Part shown: positions 1 through 7,530 of the stretch, one piece after another
Numbering within the stretch: the stretch's first letter is position 1
How the letters are laid out: each line of letters starts with the position of its first letter
Assembly: GCA_944385405.1 (NCBI GenBank)
Contig: CALWXB010000011.1
Coordinates: 1 to 50,872, forward strand
Length of the DNA: 50,872 nucleotides
DNA from: an uncultured Oscillospiraceae bacterium
GTDB lineage: Bacteria > Bacillota > Clostridia > Oscillospirales > Oscillospiraceae
Direction: 5' to 3'
Position numbers and translations under genes: made by a program
The notes under the pieces: generated by a model
Databases searched by the model: none
What the model was told of the DNA's origin: nothing
The model's input: the letters and a program-made list of their open reading frames with translations, nothing else

Positions 1-119
1 AGCGGGTGAATATCGGGAGGAACTTTGAAATCGAAGTGGAATTCAAAATCAGTGTCACACAGTTCTTCGACTTCCTGTATCCGGAAGGGGACAAGAGCGT
101 GTACGATCGTGCATCCTGA
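1..119 (+). CDS. C-terminal end of an unidentified protein (partial)
   Basis: An open frame enters from the left edge and stops at TGA 117-119, giving the last 38 residues of a protein. The tail is acidic and aromatic (ends FLYPEGDKSVYDRAS) with a beta-like alternating stretch before it. The rest of the gene lies outside the window. I do not recognise the family. It converges on the tRNA-Ala gene and probably shares the hairpin at 133-163 as terminator. Confidence 0.5.
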   Translation, partial: RVNIGRNFEIEVEFKISVTQFFDFLYPEGDKSVYDRAS

Positions 120-125
120 AAGCAT

Positions 126-163
126 AAAAAAACTCGGGAGATCTCGTTTTGAGATCTCCCGAG
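126..163 (-). terminator. Intrinsic terminator of tRNA-Ala
   Basis: A perfect 13-bp stem (133-145 with 151-163) with a 5-nt loop is flanked on the plus strand by an A run at 126-132, which is a U run on the minus strand. It sits directly after the 3' end of the tRNA-Ala gene. Confidence 0.85.
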
Positions 164-165
164 TG

Positions 166-241
166 TGGTGGACCTAATCGGGATCGAACCGACGACCTTA
201 CGGATGCGAACCGTACGCTCTCCCAGCTGAGCTATAGGCCC
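166..241 (-). tRNA. tRNA-Ala (anticodon CGC)
   Basis: The minus strand folds as a canonical 76-nt tRNA with encoded CCA. The acceptor pairs GGGCCTA with TAGGTCC, the D-arm closes GCTC with GAGC, the anticodon stem is TACGG/CCGTA around loop TTCGCAT, and the T-arm is GTCGG-TTCGATC-CCGAT. The anticodon CGC reads GCG (alanine). Confidence 0.95.
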
Positions 242-272
242 ATGGTGTGTCCCCTGTGCGGCGACATAAGAT

Positions 273-300
273 ATTATACCACATTTTCCGCTGTTGTAAA
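273..300 (-). promoter_or_regulatory. Promoter of tRNA-Ala
   Basis: On the minus strand TTTACA (295-300) and a perfect TATAAT (273-278) are separated by 16 bp. The -10 is preceded by TGTGG, an extended -10 context that recurs at several promoters in this window. Confidence 0.75.
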
Positions 301-351
301 GCCCTGATTTTCCCGGCGGCGCGGAAATTTTGGGAAACGGCAAAATTTCAG

Positions 352-380
352 TTGATAATCGCCGGAGAATATAGTAAGAT
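352..380 (+). promoter_or_regulatory. Promoter of the SRP RNA
   Basis: TTGATA (352-357) and TAAGAT (375-380) are 17 bp apart, placing the start about 7 nt downstream, shortly before the SRP RNA closing stem. Confidence 0.7.
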
Positions 381-398
381 ATATAGGCTATTGAAAAA

Positions 399-535
399 GT
401 CCTCCGCGTACAGCTGCGGAGCCGGTCTCGCGCAATGGGACCCCGCGAACCATGTCAGGCGGGGAACCGAGCAGCATTAAGCGGGATGTCACATGTGCCG
501 CGAGGGCGCCGGTTCCGCAGCTGTATACGGAGGAC
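399..535 (+). ncRNA. ffs: Signal recognition particle RNA (4.5S/scRNA type)
   Basis: The region carries the conserved SRP helix 8 signature, GCGAACCATGTCAGG followed by the GAGCAGCA arm, at about 436-476. The two ends are complementary (399-406 pairs with 528-535) and close one long irregular hairpin of about 137 nt. It acts with Ffh in co-translational targeting of membrane proteins. It lies immediately upstream of dnaX, the usual Firmicutes position, behind its own promoter. The closing stem followed by a T-rich stretch (541-548) may serve as terminator. The exact ends are inferred from pairing, and an Alu-like domain, if present, is very reduced. Confidence 0.85.
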
Positions 536-561
536 TACCGTTCTTTTTGGGGAGGCTGCCC

Positions 562-2271
562 ATGTATCAGGCCCTGTACCGCAAATGGCGGCCCAAGACG
601 TTCTCCGACGTCATCGGCCAGTCCCATATCACCGACACCCTGCGCCGGCAGGTGGCCGAGGGCCGCACCTCCCACGCCTACCTCTTCACCGGCACCCGGG
701 GCACTGGCAAGACCACCTGCGCCAAGATCCTGGCCAAGGCCGTCAACTGTGAACACCCCGCAGACGGCGATCCCTGCGGCTGCTGCGAGGCCTGCCGGGG
801 CATCGAGAGCGGCAGCTTCCTGGATGTGCTGGAGCTGGACGCCGCCTCCAACAACGGTGTGGATCAGGTCCGGGCCCTCCGGGACGAGGCCATCTACTCT
901 CCCGCCAATGTCCGCAAGCGGGTCTACATCGTCGACGAGGTCCACATGCTCTCCACCCCGGCCTTCAACGCCCTCCTCAAGATCCTGGAGGAGCCGCCGG
1001 AGCATCTGATGTTCATCCTGGCCACCACGGAGCTGCACAAGGTCCCCGCCACCATCCTCTCCCGGTGCCAGCGGTTTTCCTTCAAGCGCATCGCCCCCGC
1101 CGACGTGGCCGCCCGGCTCTCCTATGTGGCCAGGCAGGAGGGCATCCCCCTGACGGCCGACGGCGCGGAGCTTTTGTCCCGCCTGGCCGACGGCGCGCTG
1201 CGGGACGGCCTTTCCCTGCTGGACCAGTGCGCCGCCGCCGGCGGCACCGTGGACAGCAGCGCCGTGCTGGAGGTGCTGGGCCTGGCCGGAAACCTCCAGA
1301 CCGCCCGGCTGATGGAGTCCGTCCTGGGCCGGGACGCCCAGGCGGCCCTGCTGCAGCTGGACCAGCTGTACAAGGGCGGCAAGGATGTGGGGGCCGTGCT
1401 GGGGGAGCTTTCCACCCTCACCCGGGACCTGCTGCTGCGGCGCACCGCCCCCAAGGGCGCCGACGCCCTGCTCTCCGGCGGCTATGACGACGCCGCCTTG
1501 GACCGCCTGGGAAAGGGCGTCTCCGGCAGCCGCCTTTTGTATCTGGCCACCACGCTGCAGGCCGCTCTGGCCCAGCTGCCGCTGAGCGCCAACCGCCGCA
1601 CCGACGCGGAGCTTTGCCTGCTGCGGCTTTGCGACGAGTCCCTCAGCATGGATCTCACGGCCCTGGAGGCCCGGATCCAGCGGCTGGAGGAGGGCACCGT
1701 CCCCGCCGCTCCCCGGCGGCAGGGCGCATCGCCGTCCCGGGCCGCGCAGGCGCCCAAAGCGTCTCCCCCGCCGGAGGACGACGCGCCGCCCTTCCCCCTG
1801 GAGGAGCCGCCCATGCCGGAGGAGCCGGGGGAGCGGGTCTTTGACGTGCCGGCGGGACCGACCGGCCCGGCGGGGCAGGCTGCGGTCCCCGCACAGGCGC
1901 AGCCTGCCGCAGGAGAGATTTCCACCCCGCAGGCGGCGTCCGATGCAAAGAAAGCGCCCGCCGCCGCACCTGCCGGGGGCTGGCGGGAGCTGGCCGAGCA
2001 CTGCAAGGGCCGTCTGCCGCCCATGTACCGGGCATTTCTGGACATGTGCACCGGTGTGGTGGAGGCGGGCCGGCTGACGGTCTATGCCACCGACGAGCTC
2101 ACCCTGGGCCGGCTGGACAACGACCGGGTCCGGGGCGTGCTGCAGGAGGCCTGCGGAGAGCCGGTGCAGGTGCTCTTCCGGGTGGGAGAGCCGCCGTCGG
2201 CGTCCCCGGAGGAAAATTTCAAACACCTGCTGCAGTTTGGCAGCCAGTTTGACAACATCACCATCAAGTAA
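562..2271 (+). CDS. dnaX: DNA polymerase III subunit gamma/tau
   Basis: The 569-residue clamp-loader ATPase loads the sliding clamp and organises the replisome. The start at ATG 562 (MYQALYRKWRP, the family's invariant opening) follows a GGGGAGG ribosome site; upstream in-frame codons lie in the SRP RNA. It shows the Walker A GTRGTGKT (about residues 44-51), a zinc knuckle with Cys 63, 72, 75 and 78, Walker B VDEVHML and the sensor region LSRCQRF, followed by domain III. A Pro/Ala-rich linker (about 400-490) precedes the tau-specific C-terminal domain. I saw no obvious A-rich slippery heptamer for a short gamma form. ybaB follows 19 bp downstream, so they are probably co-transcribed. Confidence 0.97.
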   Translation: MYQALYRKWRPKTFSDVIGQSHITDTLRRQVAEGRTSHAYLFTGTRGTGKTTCAKILAKAVNCEHPADGDPCGCCEACRGIESGSFLDVLELDAASNNGVDQVRALRDEAIYSPANVRKRVYIVDEVHMLSTPAFNALLKILEEPPEHLMFILATTELHKVPATILSRCQRFSFKRIAPADVAARLSYVARQEGIPLTADGAELLSRLADGALRDGLSLLDQCAAAGGTVDSSAVLEVLGLAGNLQTARLMESVLGRDAQAALLQLDQLYKGGKDVGAVLGELSTLTRDLLLRRTAPKGADALLSGGYDDAALDRLGKGVSGSRLLYLATTLQAALAQLPLSANRRTDAELCLLRLCDESLSMDLTALEARIQRLEEGTVPAAPRRQGASPSRAAQAPKASPPPEDDAPPFPLEEPPMPEEPGERVFDVPAGPTGPAGQAAVPAQAQPAAGEISTPQAASDAKKAPAAAPAGGWRELAEHCKGRLPPMYRAFLDMCTGVVEAGRLTVYATDELTLGRLDNDRVRGVLQEACGEPVQVLFRVGEPPSASPEENFKHLLQFGSQFDNITIK

Positions 2272-2290
2272 CGAAAAGGAGAAATGAACC

Positions 2291-2653
2291 ATGGGATACA
2301 GTGCACGCCGCGGATTTACCAACGGAAAGGTGTCCGGCGCTCAGCGTCAGGCTGAGATGCAGCAGAAGATCCAGGAGATGCAGCAGCAGATGAACGCCGC
2401 CCAGGAGGCGGTGGAGGCTCAGGAGTTCACCGCCAGCGTGGGCGGCGGTGTGGTGGAGGCCCGTGTCAACGGCAAGAAGGAGGTCCTCTCCGTCACCATC
2501 AAGCCCGAGGCCGTGGACCCGGAGGATGTGGAGATGCTCCAGGACCTGGTGGTCTCCGCCGTCAACGAGGCCCTGCGCCAGGCCGGCGAGGCCATGGACA
2601 AGGGTCTGGAGGGCGTCACCGGGGGACTGAACCTGGGGGCCTTCGGCCTGTAA
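2291..2653 (+). CDS. YbaB/EbfC family nucleoid-associated protein
   Basis: This 120-residue protein matches the YbaB/EbfC family, small dimeric DNA-binding proteins of the nucleoid. The N-terminal half is a Gln/Met-rich coiled helix ([20 protein letters not shown]), followed by the family's central sheet ([16 protein letters not shown]) and the closing helices with VNEALRQA. It has a good AAAGGAG site and follows dnaX closely. In many Firmicutes recR comes next; here a terminator and a lipoprotein gene follow instead, so the usual dnaX-ybaB-recR trio is broken. Confidence 0.92.
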   Translation: MGYSARRGFTNGKVSGAQRQAEMQQKIQEMQQQMNAAQEAVEAQEFTASVGGGVVEARVNGKKEVLSVTIKPEAVDPEDVEMLQDLVVSAVNEALRQAGEAMDKGLEGVTGGLNLGAFGL

Positions 2654-2669
2654 GCATCACCAAGGGAAA

Positions 2670-2696
2670 GCGGGGCCGCTGCGGCCCCGCTTTTTT
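2670..2696 (+). terminator. Terminator of dnaX-ybaB
   Basis: A GC-only hairpin (2670-2690) is followed directly by six T residues (2691-2696), 17 bp after the ybaB stop. The ribosome site of the next gene starts right after the T run. Confidence 0.85.
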
Positions 2697-2709
2697 GGAA
2701 GGAGGAGCC

Positions 2710-4479
2710 ATGAAACGAAAGATCCTGGCGGCGGCGCTGGCCTGCGCCCTGCTGGCGGGCTGCGGCCCGGTGCGCACGGAACCCACGGACTCGGAGTCCG
2801 CCCCCGCTGACGAGCCGGAGATCGCCTACGCCCCCCTGGACGACCGGCCCGACAACGAGGAGCGGGTGGTGTATCTGGCGGATTCCCTGGGCTACGAGCT
2901 GCTGCTGCCGGAAAAAGACGATTACCGCACCCGGCTGGACGGCCAGCCCCGCAATGAAAACGGCACCGCCTACGGCGACCGGGCGGATCTCTATGAATGG
3001 GTGCTGGCCCGGGAGGCGGCGGGCTGCGACCGCTACATCCTCTCCGTGGACCAGCTGCTCTCCGGGGGACTGGTGAGCTCCCGGAGCCTGACGGGGGAGA
3101 ATCCCGTGACCCTCTCCGACGGCCGGACGCTGACGGAATCGGAGCTGCTGGCGGAGCTGCTGGAGACCCTGGCCGCGGACCCCGATAACCAGGTGTGGCT
3201 GCTGGACACGGTGATGCGCCTGGCGGCCACCGCCGGATACGGCGGCTTCGGCCTCAACGAGTACAACGCCCTGCGCGCCTACGGCATGGCGCCCCGGCCC
3301 CACCTGGAGGGAGACGCGCTGACGGTGGACAACATCGTGGCGGACTACCCCCTGGGCAGCGACGGGCAGGTCCTGGCCGTGGAATCGGAGGAGCCGCTGC
3401 CGGAGGGGGCCGCGGCGGACTACCTGGCCGCCCGGGAGCGGAAGCTCCGGCTCAGCGACGCCCTCTTCGACGCTCTGGAGGGCACGGAGGGGCGGTTCCA
3501 CGTGCTGGTGGGCATCGACGACTCGTCGGAGGAGGACAGCATCCAGAAAAACGAGATCGCCTACCTCCGCAGCCTCCTGCGTCCGGGAGACGCTCTGCTC
3601 TCCGGCGTGGACGACCTGGCCTTCAAGGCGGTGGCCCGGCTGTATCTGGATGAGTGCGGCTGGCAGGGGGCAAAGGTCAGCGTGACCTACTTCGGCGGCA
3701 CGGAGGACCAGCCCGCCTGCGCCTACGACTACCAGCCCCTCACCGCCATCGTGGCGGAGCACTTCGCGTTCTTCGGCCTGGAGGCGGCGGAGGCCGGGGC
3801 GGAGGAATTGCGGGTGCTGGTGCTGACCCAGCCCGCCGACGAGACGCAAAAGAGCGGCTACATCCAGGACCTGATCCGGGCGCTGAACGGGGAGGACACC
3901 CCCACGGTGCTCATCGACGCCGGCAACGGCACCTACGGCACCGCCTTCCACCAGGCGCTGACGGAGCAGGCGGAGCTGGGCGGGCTTTTGAGCTACGCGG
4001 GCTTTCTGGACATGGCCATCGTCACCGGCACGGCATTGAGCCACGGCGTGGCCCGGTACGCCTTCTTGCAGCGCGGGGAGGCCGCGGAGGCCACGGAGCG
4101 GGCCTTCCTGCGGACCCTGGCGGACAGCGTCCTCAAGGATTTCTGCTACAAGAACGTGGTGCGCGGAGACATCCTGGCCTTCGTCCAGGGGGAGCTGGGG
4201 GGCAGCGGCGACAACTTCTGGACCCCGGACATCGACCGTGAGGCGGTGCTGGCGCGGCTGGAGACCGGCATGGACGCCGCGGCGGCGGACGTCATCGCCA
4301 ACCTGGAGCGCAGCAACTTCCGCTCCGCCCTGGGAGAGGACGGCCTTTTGGGCTGGGGCGGCGTGGCCCTGGAGAACTACCGCTTCCCCTGGGACCGGGC
4401 CTTTGAGATCGGCATGGACATCCGCCTGGGGGCTTTCACGGACCCCCACGCGGAGATCCTGGGCATTTATTACCGGTGA
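2710..4479 (+). CDS. DUF4127 family lipoprotein
   Basis: 589 residues from ATG 2710, behind GGAAGGAGG; an in-frame TTG at 2695 is less likely. The N-terminus is a lipoprotein signal (MKRKILAAALACALLAGC) with the lipobox cysteine at about residue 18, so the protein should be anchored outside the membrane. The mature part begins with the DUF4127 signature (YAPLDDRPDNEERV, LLLPEKDDYRT) and continues with the family's long Asp-rich body (SVDQLLSGGLVSSR, VGIDDSSEEDSIQKNE, NGTYGTAFH). The biochemical role of DUF4127 is not established; the many Asp/Glu and His motifs suggest a metal-dependent enzyme, which is inference. It is a single-gene unit between terminators. Confidence 0.85.
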   Translation: MKRKILAAALACALLAGCGPVRTEPTDSESAPADEPEIAYAPLDDRPDNEERVVYLADSLGYELLLPEKDDYRTRLDGQPRNENGTAYGDRADLYEWVLAREAAGCDRYILSVDQLLSGGLVSSRSLTGENPVTLSDGRTLTESELLAELLETLAADPDNQVWLLDTVMRLAATAGYGGFGLNEYNALRAYGMAPRPHLEGDALTVDNIVADYPLGSDGQVLAVESEEPLPEGAAADYLAARERKLRLSDALFDALEGTEGRFHVLVGIDDSSEEDSIQKNEIAYLRSLLRPGDALLSGVDDLAFKAVARLYLDECGWQGAKVSVTYFGGTEDQPACAYDYQPLTAIVAEHFAFFGLEAAEAGAEELRVLVLTQPADETQKSGYIQDLIRALNGEDTPTVLIDAGNGTYGTAFHQALTEQAELGGLLSYAGFLDMAIVTGTALSHGVARYAFLQRGEAAEATERAFLRTLADSVLKDFCYKNVVRGDILAFVQGELGGSGDNFWTPDIDREAVLARLETGMDAAAADVIANLERSNFRSALGEDGLLGWGGVALENYRFPWDRAFEIGMDIRLGAFTDPHAEILGIYYR

Positions 4480-4485
4480 GTGAAC

Positions 4486-4518
4486 AACGCCCCCGGCGCG
4501 ATGTGCGCCGGGGGCGTT
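4486..4518 (+). terminator. Strong hairpin after the DUF4127 gene
   Basis: A 14-bp GC-rich perfect stem with a 5-nt loop starts 7 bp after the stop codon. It has no T run of its own and is followed by a second hairpin (4531-4558), so the two probably act together. Confidence 0.6.
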
Positions 4519-4524
4519 GCCCGC

Positions 4525-4570
4525 AAAAAACCGCCCGGAGACCGAAGTCTCCGGGCGGATCGCCTTTTTT
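4525..4570. terminator. Bidirectional terminator between convergent genes
   Basis: A 12-bp stem (4531-4542 with 4547-4558) is flanked by an A run (4525-4530) and a T run (4565-4570). It can therefore end transcription of the DUF4127 gene on plus and of the membrane protein gene on minus, whose stop codon overlaps the T run. Confidence 0.8.
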
Positions 4571-5330
4571 ACAGCTGTTTGACCGTGTAGTACACCGCCA
4601 GGGCGAACACCACGCCTGCCAGGATCCACATGGCGTAGTAGGAGATGGTCAGGCTCACCAGCACCGTCAGCACCGCCGCGGCGGAGAGGCCGCAGGCCAT
4701 ATAGATGGACAGTGCGTCGCCCTTGGGGGTCAGCAGCTGGACCTTGCCCAGCCGGCCGCCGGAGGTCTCCGCCTTCCGGGTGGCGGCCGCCGCCGCGATC
4801 ATCAGCAGCACGTACACCGCCGCGCCCACCTTGAAGTAGGTGCCCATATAGAGATTGGGGATCTCCCGGCGGCACACCCACAGCACCAGCAGCGAAATGC
4901 CCAGGATGGTAAGGGACAGCGCGCACTCCCGGTCATACAGGGACCACAGGATGCCCAGCAGCATCACCGCGGGCACCACCACGTACAGCAGGGTCAGCAC
5001 CGACATGTTCAGCCGGACCACCGCGCTGACGGCACCCACGAAGGCGCCCAGGCCCGCCAGCGCCCAGCCGATCTGTCGCCGGGACCGGTCGGCCCGCCAG
5101 AGGCTGCTGAGCACCGCGCCCACAACCAGCACCGCCAGGCCCGCCCAGGCAAAGTACTTCAGGTAGTCGTCCCAGGCCACCACCTGCTCCAGGGTGCCGT
5201 ACACATAAAAGCGGCGGATGATCAGCAGATACAGCTCCGCCACACAGCCGGCCAGGAAGAACTTCATGGCCGCATTCATGGGATCGTCCTGCTTGGCCGC
5301 TCTGGGGCGGTTATTCGGATTTTTTGCCAT
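4569..5330 (-). CDS. Polytopic membrane protein of unknown function
   Basis: 253 residues with a basic cytosolic N-terminus (MAKNPNNRPRAAKQDD) and about seven hydrophobic segments separated by short charged loops: about residues 22-40, 57-78, 89-110, 112-128, 138-155, 165-185 and 208-250. No catalytic or transporter motif is visible and I do not recognise the family. It is transcribed alone from a good promoter (5404-5432), with a GGAGG site upstream of the start, and ends in a bidirectional terminator. The short loops argue against a signal receptor with a soluble domain. Confidence 0.75.
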   Translation of the reverse strand: MAKNPNNRPRAAKQDDPMNAAMKFFLAGCVAELYLLIIRRFYVYGTLEQVVAWDDYLKYFAWAGLAVLVVGAVLSSLWRADRSRRQIGWALAGLGAFVGAVSAVVRLNMSVLTLLYVVVPAVMLLGILWSLYDRECALSLTILGISLLVLWVCRREIPNLYMGTYFKVGAAVYVLLMIAAAAATRKAETSGGRLGKVQLLTPKGDALSIYMACGLSAAAVLTVLVSLTISYYAMWILAGVVFALAVYYTVKQL

Positions 5331-5403
5331 CTATCAAGACCTCCAGGGTGTTTTCTGAAAAATGGGCGGCACAAATCTACGCCGGCCACCGACATACCCT
5401 AGT

Positions 5404-5432
5404 AGTATAACAGACTTTTTCCCGCTTTGCAA
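5404..5432 (-). promoter_or_regulatory. Promoter of the membrane protein gene
   Basis: On the minus strand TTGCAA (5427-5432) and TATACT (5404-5409) have a 17-bp spacer, about 75 bp before the start codon. Confidence 0.7.
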
Positions 5433-5485
5433 GGGCAAGATACCGCCTTCCGGCAACTTTTTCGCAACGGGAAACGGATTTCCCG

Positions 5486-5514
5486 TTGTGCACACTGACG
5501 GAGCGTGCTATACT
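5486..5514 (+). promoter_or_regulatory. Promoter of the apbE operon
   Basis: TTGTGC (5486-5491) and TATACT (5509-5514) are separated by 17 bp and lie 30 bp before the apbE start, giving a short leader. It diverges from the promoter at 5404-5432. Confidence 0.65.
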
Positions 5515-5543
5515 GGACTATCATTGAGACAGCGAGGCGACCC

Positions 5544-6578
5544 ATGAAAAAGAAACTGTTGTGCTTCCCCCTGCTGCTGATCCTGGCGCTGCTCTCCGCC
5601 TGCGGAGATGAGCCGGAGCGGCTGCAGGTCATCGCCATGGACACCGTCATGACCTTCCAGACCTACGGAAAGGCGGCGGAGGACGTGCTGGTCTCCGCCA
5701 GCGCCGAGGTGCGGCGGCTGGAGGACCTCCTCTCCCGCACCGATCCGGAAAGCGCCGTCTCCCGCGTCAACAGCGCCGGCGGCGCGCCGGTGGAGGCGGG
5801 GGCGGAGCTTTCGGCGCTGCTGGAGACGGCGGCGGAATACAGCCGCATGACCGGCGGGGCCTTCGACATCACCCTGGCTCCGGTGTCCTCCGCCTGGGGC
5901 TTCACCACGGATTCCTACCGGGTGCCCTCCCAGGCGGAGCTTGATGCCCTGCTGGCCCACGCGGGCATGGAGCATGTCCATGTCAGCGGAGACACCGTGA
6001 CGCTGGACAGCGGTACCCAGATCGACCTGGGGGCCATCGCCAAGGGCTACGCCGCCGACCGGGTGCTGGACCTCTACCGCCAGGCGGGTCTGGAGCGGGG
6101 CTGGGCGGCTCTGGGGGGCAATGTGGCGGCCCTGGGCTGCCGTCCCGACGGGGAGCCCTGGGAGATCGGCATCCAGGACCCCGCGCAGCCCGACGACGGC
6201 AATGCCTACGCGGGGCTTCTCTACCTGGAGGACGCCTGCGCCGTCACCTCCGGCAGCTACCAGCGGTATTTTGAGCAGGACGGGCGGCGGTATCACCACA
6301 TCCTGGACCCCGCCACCGGCGCGCCCGCGGACAGCGGCCTCCTCTCCGTCACCGTGGTGGCGGACGCCGAGGAGGGCAGCGGCGCCATGTGCGACGCCCT
6401 GTCCACGGCCCTGTTCGTCATGGGAGAGGAGCAGGCCCTGGATTTCTGGCGCACCGGCGGGCTGGACTTCCAGCTGGTGCTGGTGACGGAGGACGGCCGG
6501 GTGGTCACCACGGCGGGGCTGGAGGGACGCTTCGCTCCGGCGGAAGGGAGCGGGTATACCTATGAGACGGTCTCCTGA
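5544..6578 (+). CDS. apbE: FAD:protein FMN transferase (ApbE/flavin transferase), lipoprotein
   Basis: 344 residues from ATG 5544. A lipoprotein signal (KKKLLCFPLLLILALLSAC) places it on the outer face of the membrane. It has ApbE hallmarks: an MDTVMTF opening, FDITLAPVSSAWGF, DLGAIAKGYAADR, the glycine turn GGNVAALG, and the C-terminal HILDPATGAPADSG with the downstream Asp-rich Mg2+ site. ApbE transfers FMN from FAD to a Thr/Ser of target proteins. The stop overlaps the next gene by 17 nt, so the NusG_II protein is translationally coupled. The operon (apbE, NusG_II, Gx transporter) resembles part of the flavin-based extracellular electron-transfer locus. Confidence 0.92.
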   Translation: MKKKLLCFPLLLILALLSACGDEPERLQVIAMDTVMTFQTYGKAAEDVLVSASAEVRRLEDLLSRTDPESAVSRVNSAGGAPVEAGAELSALLETAAEYSRMTGGAFDITLAPVSSAWGFTTDSYRVPSQAELDALLAHAGMEHVHVSGDTVTLDSGTQIDLGAIAKGYAADRVLDLYRQAGLERGWAALGGNVAALGCRPDGEPWEIGIQDPAQPDDGNAYAGLLYLEDACAVTSGSYQRYFEQDGRRYHHILDPATGAPADSGLLSVTVVADAEEGSGAMCDALSTALFVMGEEQALDFWRTGGLDFQLVLVTEDGRVVTTAGLEGRFAPAEGSGYTYETVS

Positions 6579-6960
6579 GCTGCGGCCCAACCTGTGGGAC
6601 GGCCTGGTGGGCCTGGCGGTGCTCCTGGCCGCCGTGGCGCTGGGGCTGCGGCTGTGGCTGCCCGGCGGCTCCGGCGCGCTGACGGCGGTGATCCGGGCGG
6701 AGGGGCAGCCCGACGAGCGGGTGGCCCTCAGCGCCCTCACCGAGCCCCAGGAGCGGACCATCACCGCCGGAGGCTACACCCTGCACCTGCTGCTGGACCG
6801 GGAGGGGGCGGAGATGACGGCCTCCGACTGTCCCACCCAGGACTGCGTCCACACCGGCCGCATCACCCGCAGCGGCCAGAGCATCGTGTGCCTGCCCGCC
6901 CGGGTCAGCGTCACCCTGGAGGGGGGCGCTCAGGACGGGCCGGACGTGGTCATCGGATGA
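6562..6960 (+). CDS. NusG domain II-containing membrane-anchored protein
   Basis: 132 residues: one N-terminal transmembrane segment (about 14-34), then a small extracellular beta domain of the NusG_II type with the family's cysteine motif CPTQDCVHTG (about residues 92-101) and CLPARVSV near the end. In Firmicutes such proteins are encoded beside Gx transporters and ApbE, as in the eetA position of the Listeria electron-transfer locus. A role in flavin or electron handling is inferred from context. It starts inside apbE (17-nt overlap) and is followed 10 bp later by the Gx-type gene. It is not the transcription factor NusG. Confidence 0.85.
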   Translation: MRRSPELRPNLWDGLVGLAVLLAAVALGLRLWLPGGSGALTAVIRAEGQPDERVALSALTEPQERTITAGGYTLHLLLDREGAEMTASDCPTQDCVHTGRITRSGQSIVCLPARVSVTLEGGAQDGPDVVIG

Positions 6961-6970
6961 GGAGGGGGAT

Positions 6971-7486
6971 ATGAAGCTCACCACCAGACAGCTGACGCTG
7001 TGCGCGGTGCTCACCGCCATGGCCCTGGCCCTTTCCTATCTGGAAAGCGCCTTTCCCCTGGCGCTGACGGTGCCCATCCCCGGCATGAAGCTGGGCCTTG
7101 CCAACATCGTCACCCTCTTCGCCCTCTACGCCCTGGGCCCTGCCCAGGCGGCGCTGATCCTCCTGGCCCGGTGCCTGCTGGGGGCGGTGTTCGCCGGGAA
7201 CATGAGCGCCCTCATCTTCTCCGTGATGGGCGGCGCCGCCGCCATGGCGGTGATGATCCTGCTCTCCCGCACCGGGCGGCTTTCCGTCTACGGCGTCTCC
7301 GTGGGCGGCGCCGCCGCCCACAACTGCGGCCAGGTGGCCGCGGCGGTGCTGACCCTGGGCAACGGCGCGCCGCTTTATTACCTGCCGGTGCTGCTGGGGG
7401 TGTCCCTGGTCACCGGGGCGGTGACGGGGGTGGTGACGGCCTGCCTGTTCCGGGCCCTGGCCCACACCCGCCTCCTGTCCAACTGA
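6971..7486 (+). CDS. Gx transporter / heptaprenyl diphosphate synthase component I family protein
   Basis: 171 residues, five to six membrane helices, with the family signature GMKLGLANIVTLFALY near residues 37-52, the ARCLLGAVFAGN segment and GGAAAHNCGQVAAA. The family is annotated as Gx transporter or Hpre_diP_synt_I and resembles small S-components of ECF transporters. In electron-transfer loci it occupies the eetB position. AGGAGG at 6959-6964 lies 6 bp upstream of ATG. It is the last gene of the apbE operon. No prenyl synthase partner, NADH dehydrogenase or flavoprotein acceptor is encoded nearby, so the cluster is partial here. Confidence 0.85.
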   Translation: MKLTTRQLTLCAVLTAMALALSYLESAFPLALTVPIPGMKLGLANIVTLFALYALGPAQAALILLARCLLGAVFAGNMSALIFSVMGGAAAMAVMILLSRTGRLSVYGVSVGGAAAHNCGQVAAAVLTLGNGAPLYYLPVLLGVSLVTGAVTGVVTACLFRALAHTRLLSN

Positions 7487-7496
7487 ATCTCCGTCC

Positions 7497-7525
7497 CGGG
7501 CGGCCCAAAGGGCCGCCCGCTTTTT
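7497..7525. terminator. Terminator between apbE operon and GH18 gene
   Basis: A 10-bp GC hairpin (7497-7506 with 7510-7519, loop AAA) is followed by T5 on the plus strand. It closes the apbE operon. The convergent GH18 gene ends 5 bp beyond. Confidence 0.8.
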
Positions 7526-7530
7526 CGCGC

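Noticed and set aside
562-2271. Programmed frameshift in dnaX producing gamma
   Set aside because: No A-rich slippery heptamer with stimulatory hairpin was seen around the linker region; only a short AAAGAAAG stretch near 1947.
535-2322. 595-residue open frame antisense to dnaX
   Set aside because: It is a GC-bias shadow: no ribosome site, Gly/Arg/Leu/Gln-rich composition and complete overlap with a clearly conserved gene.
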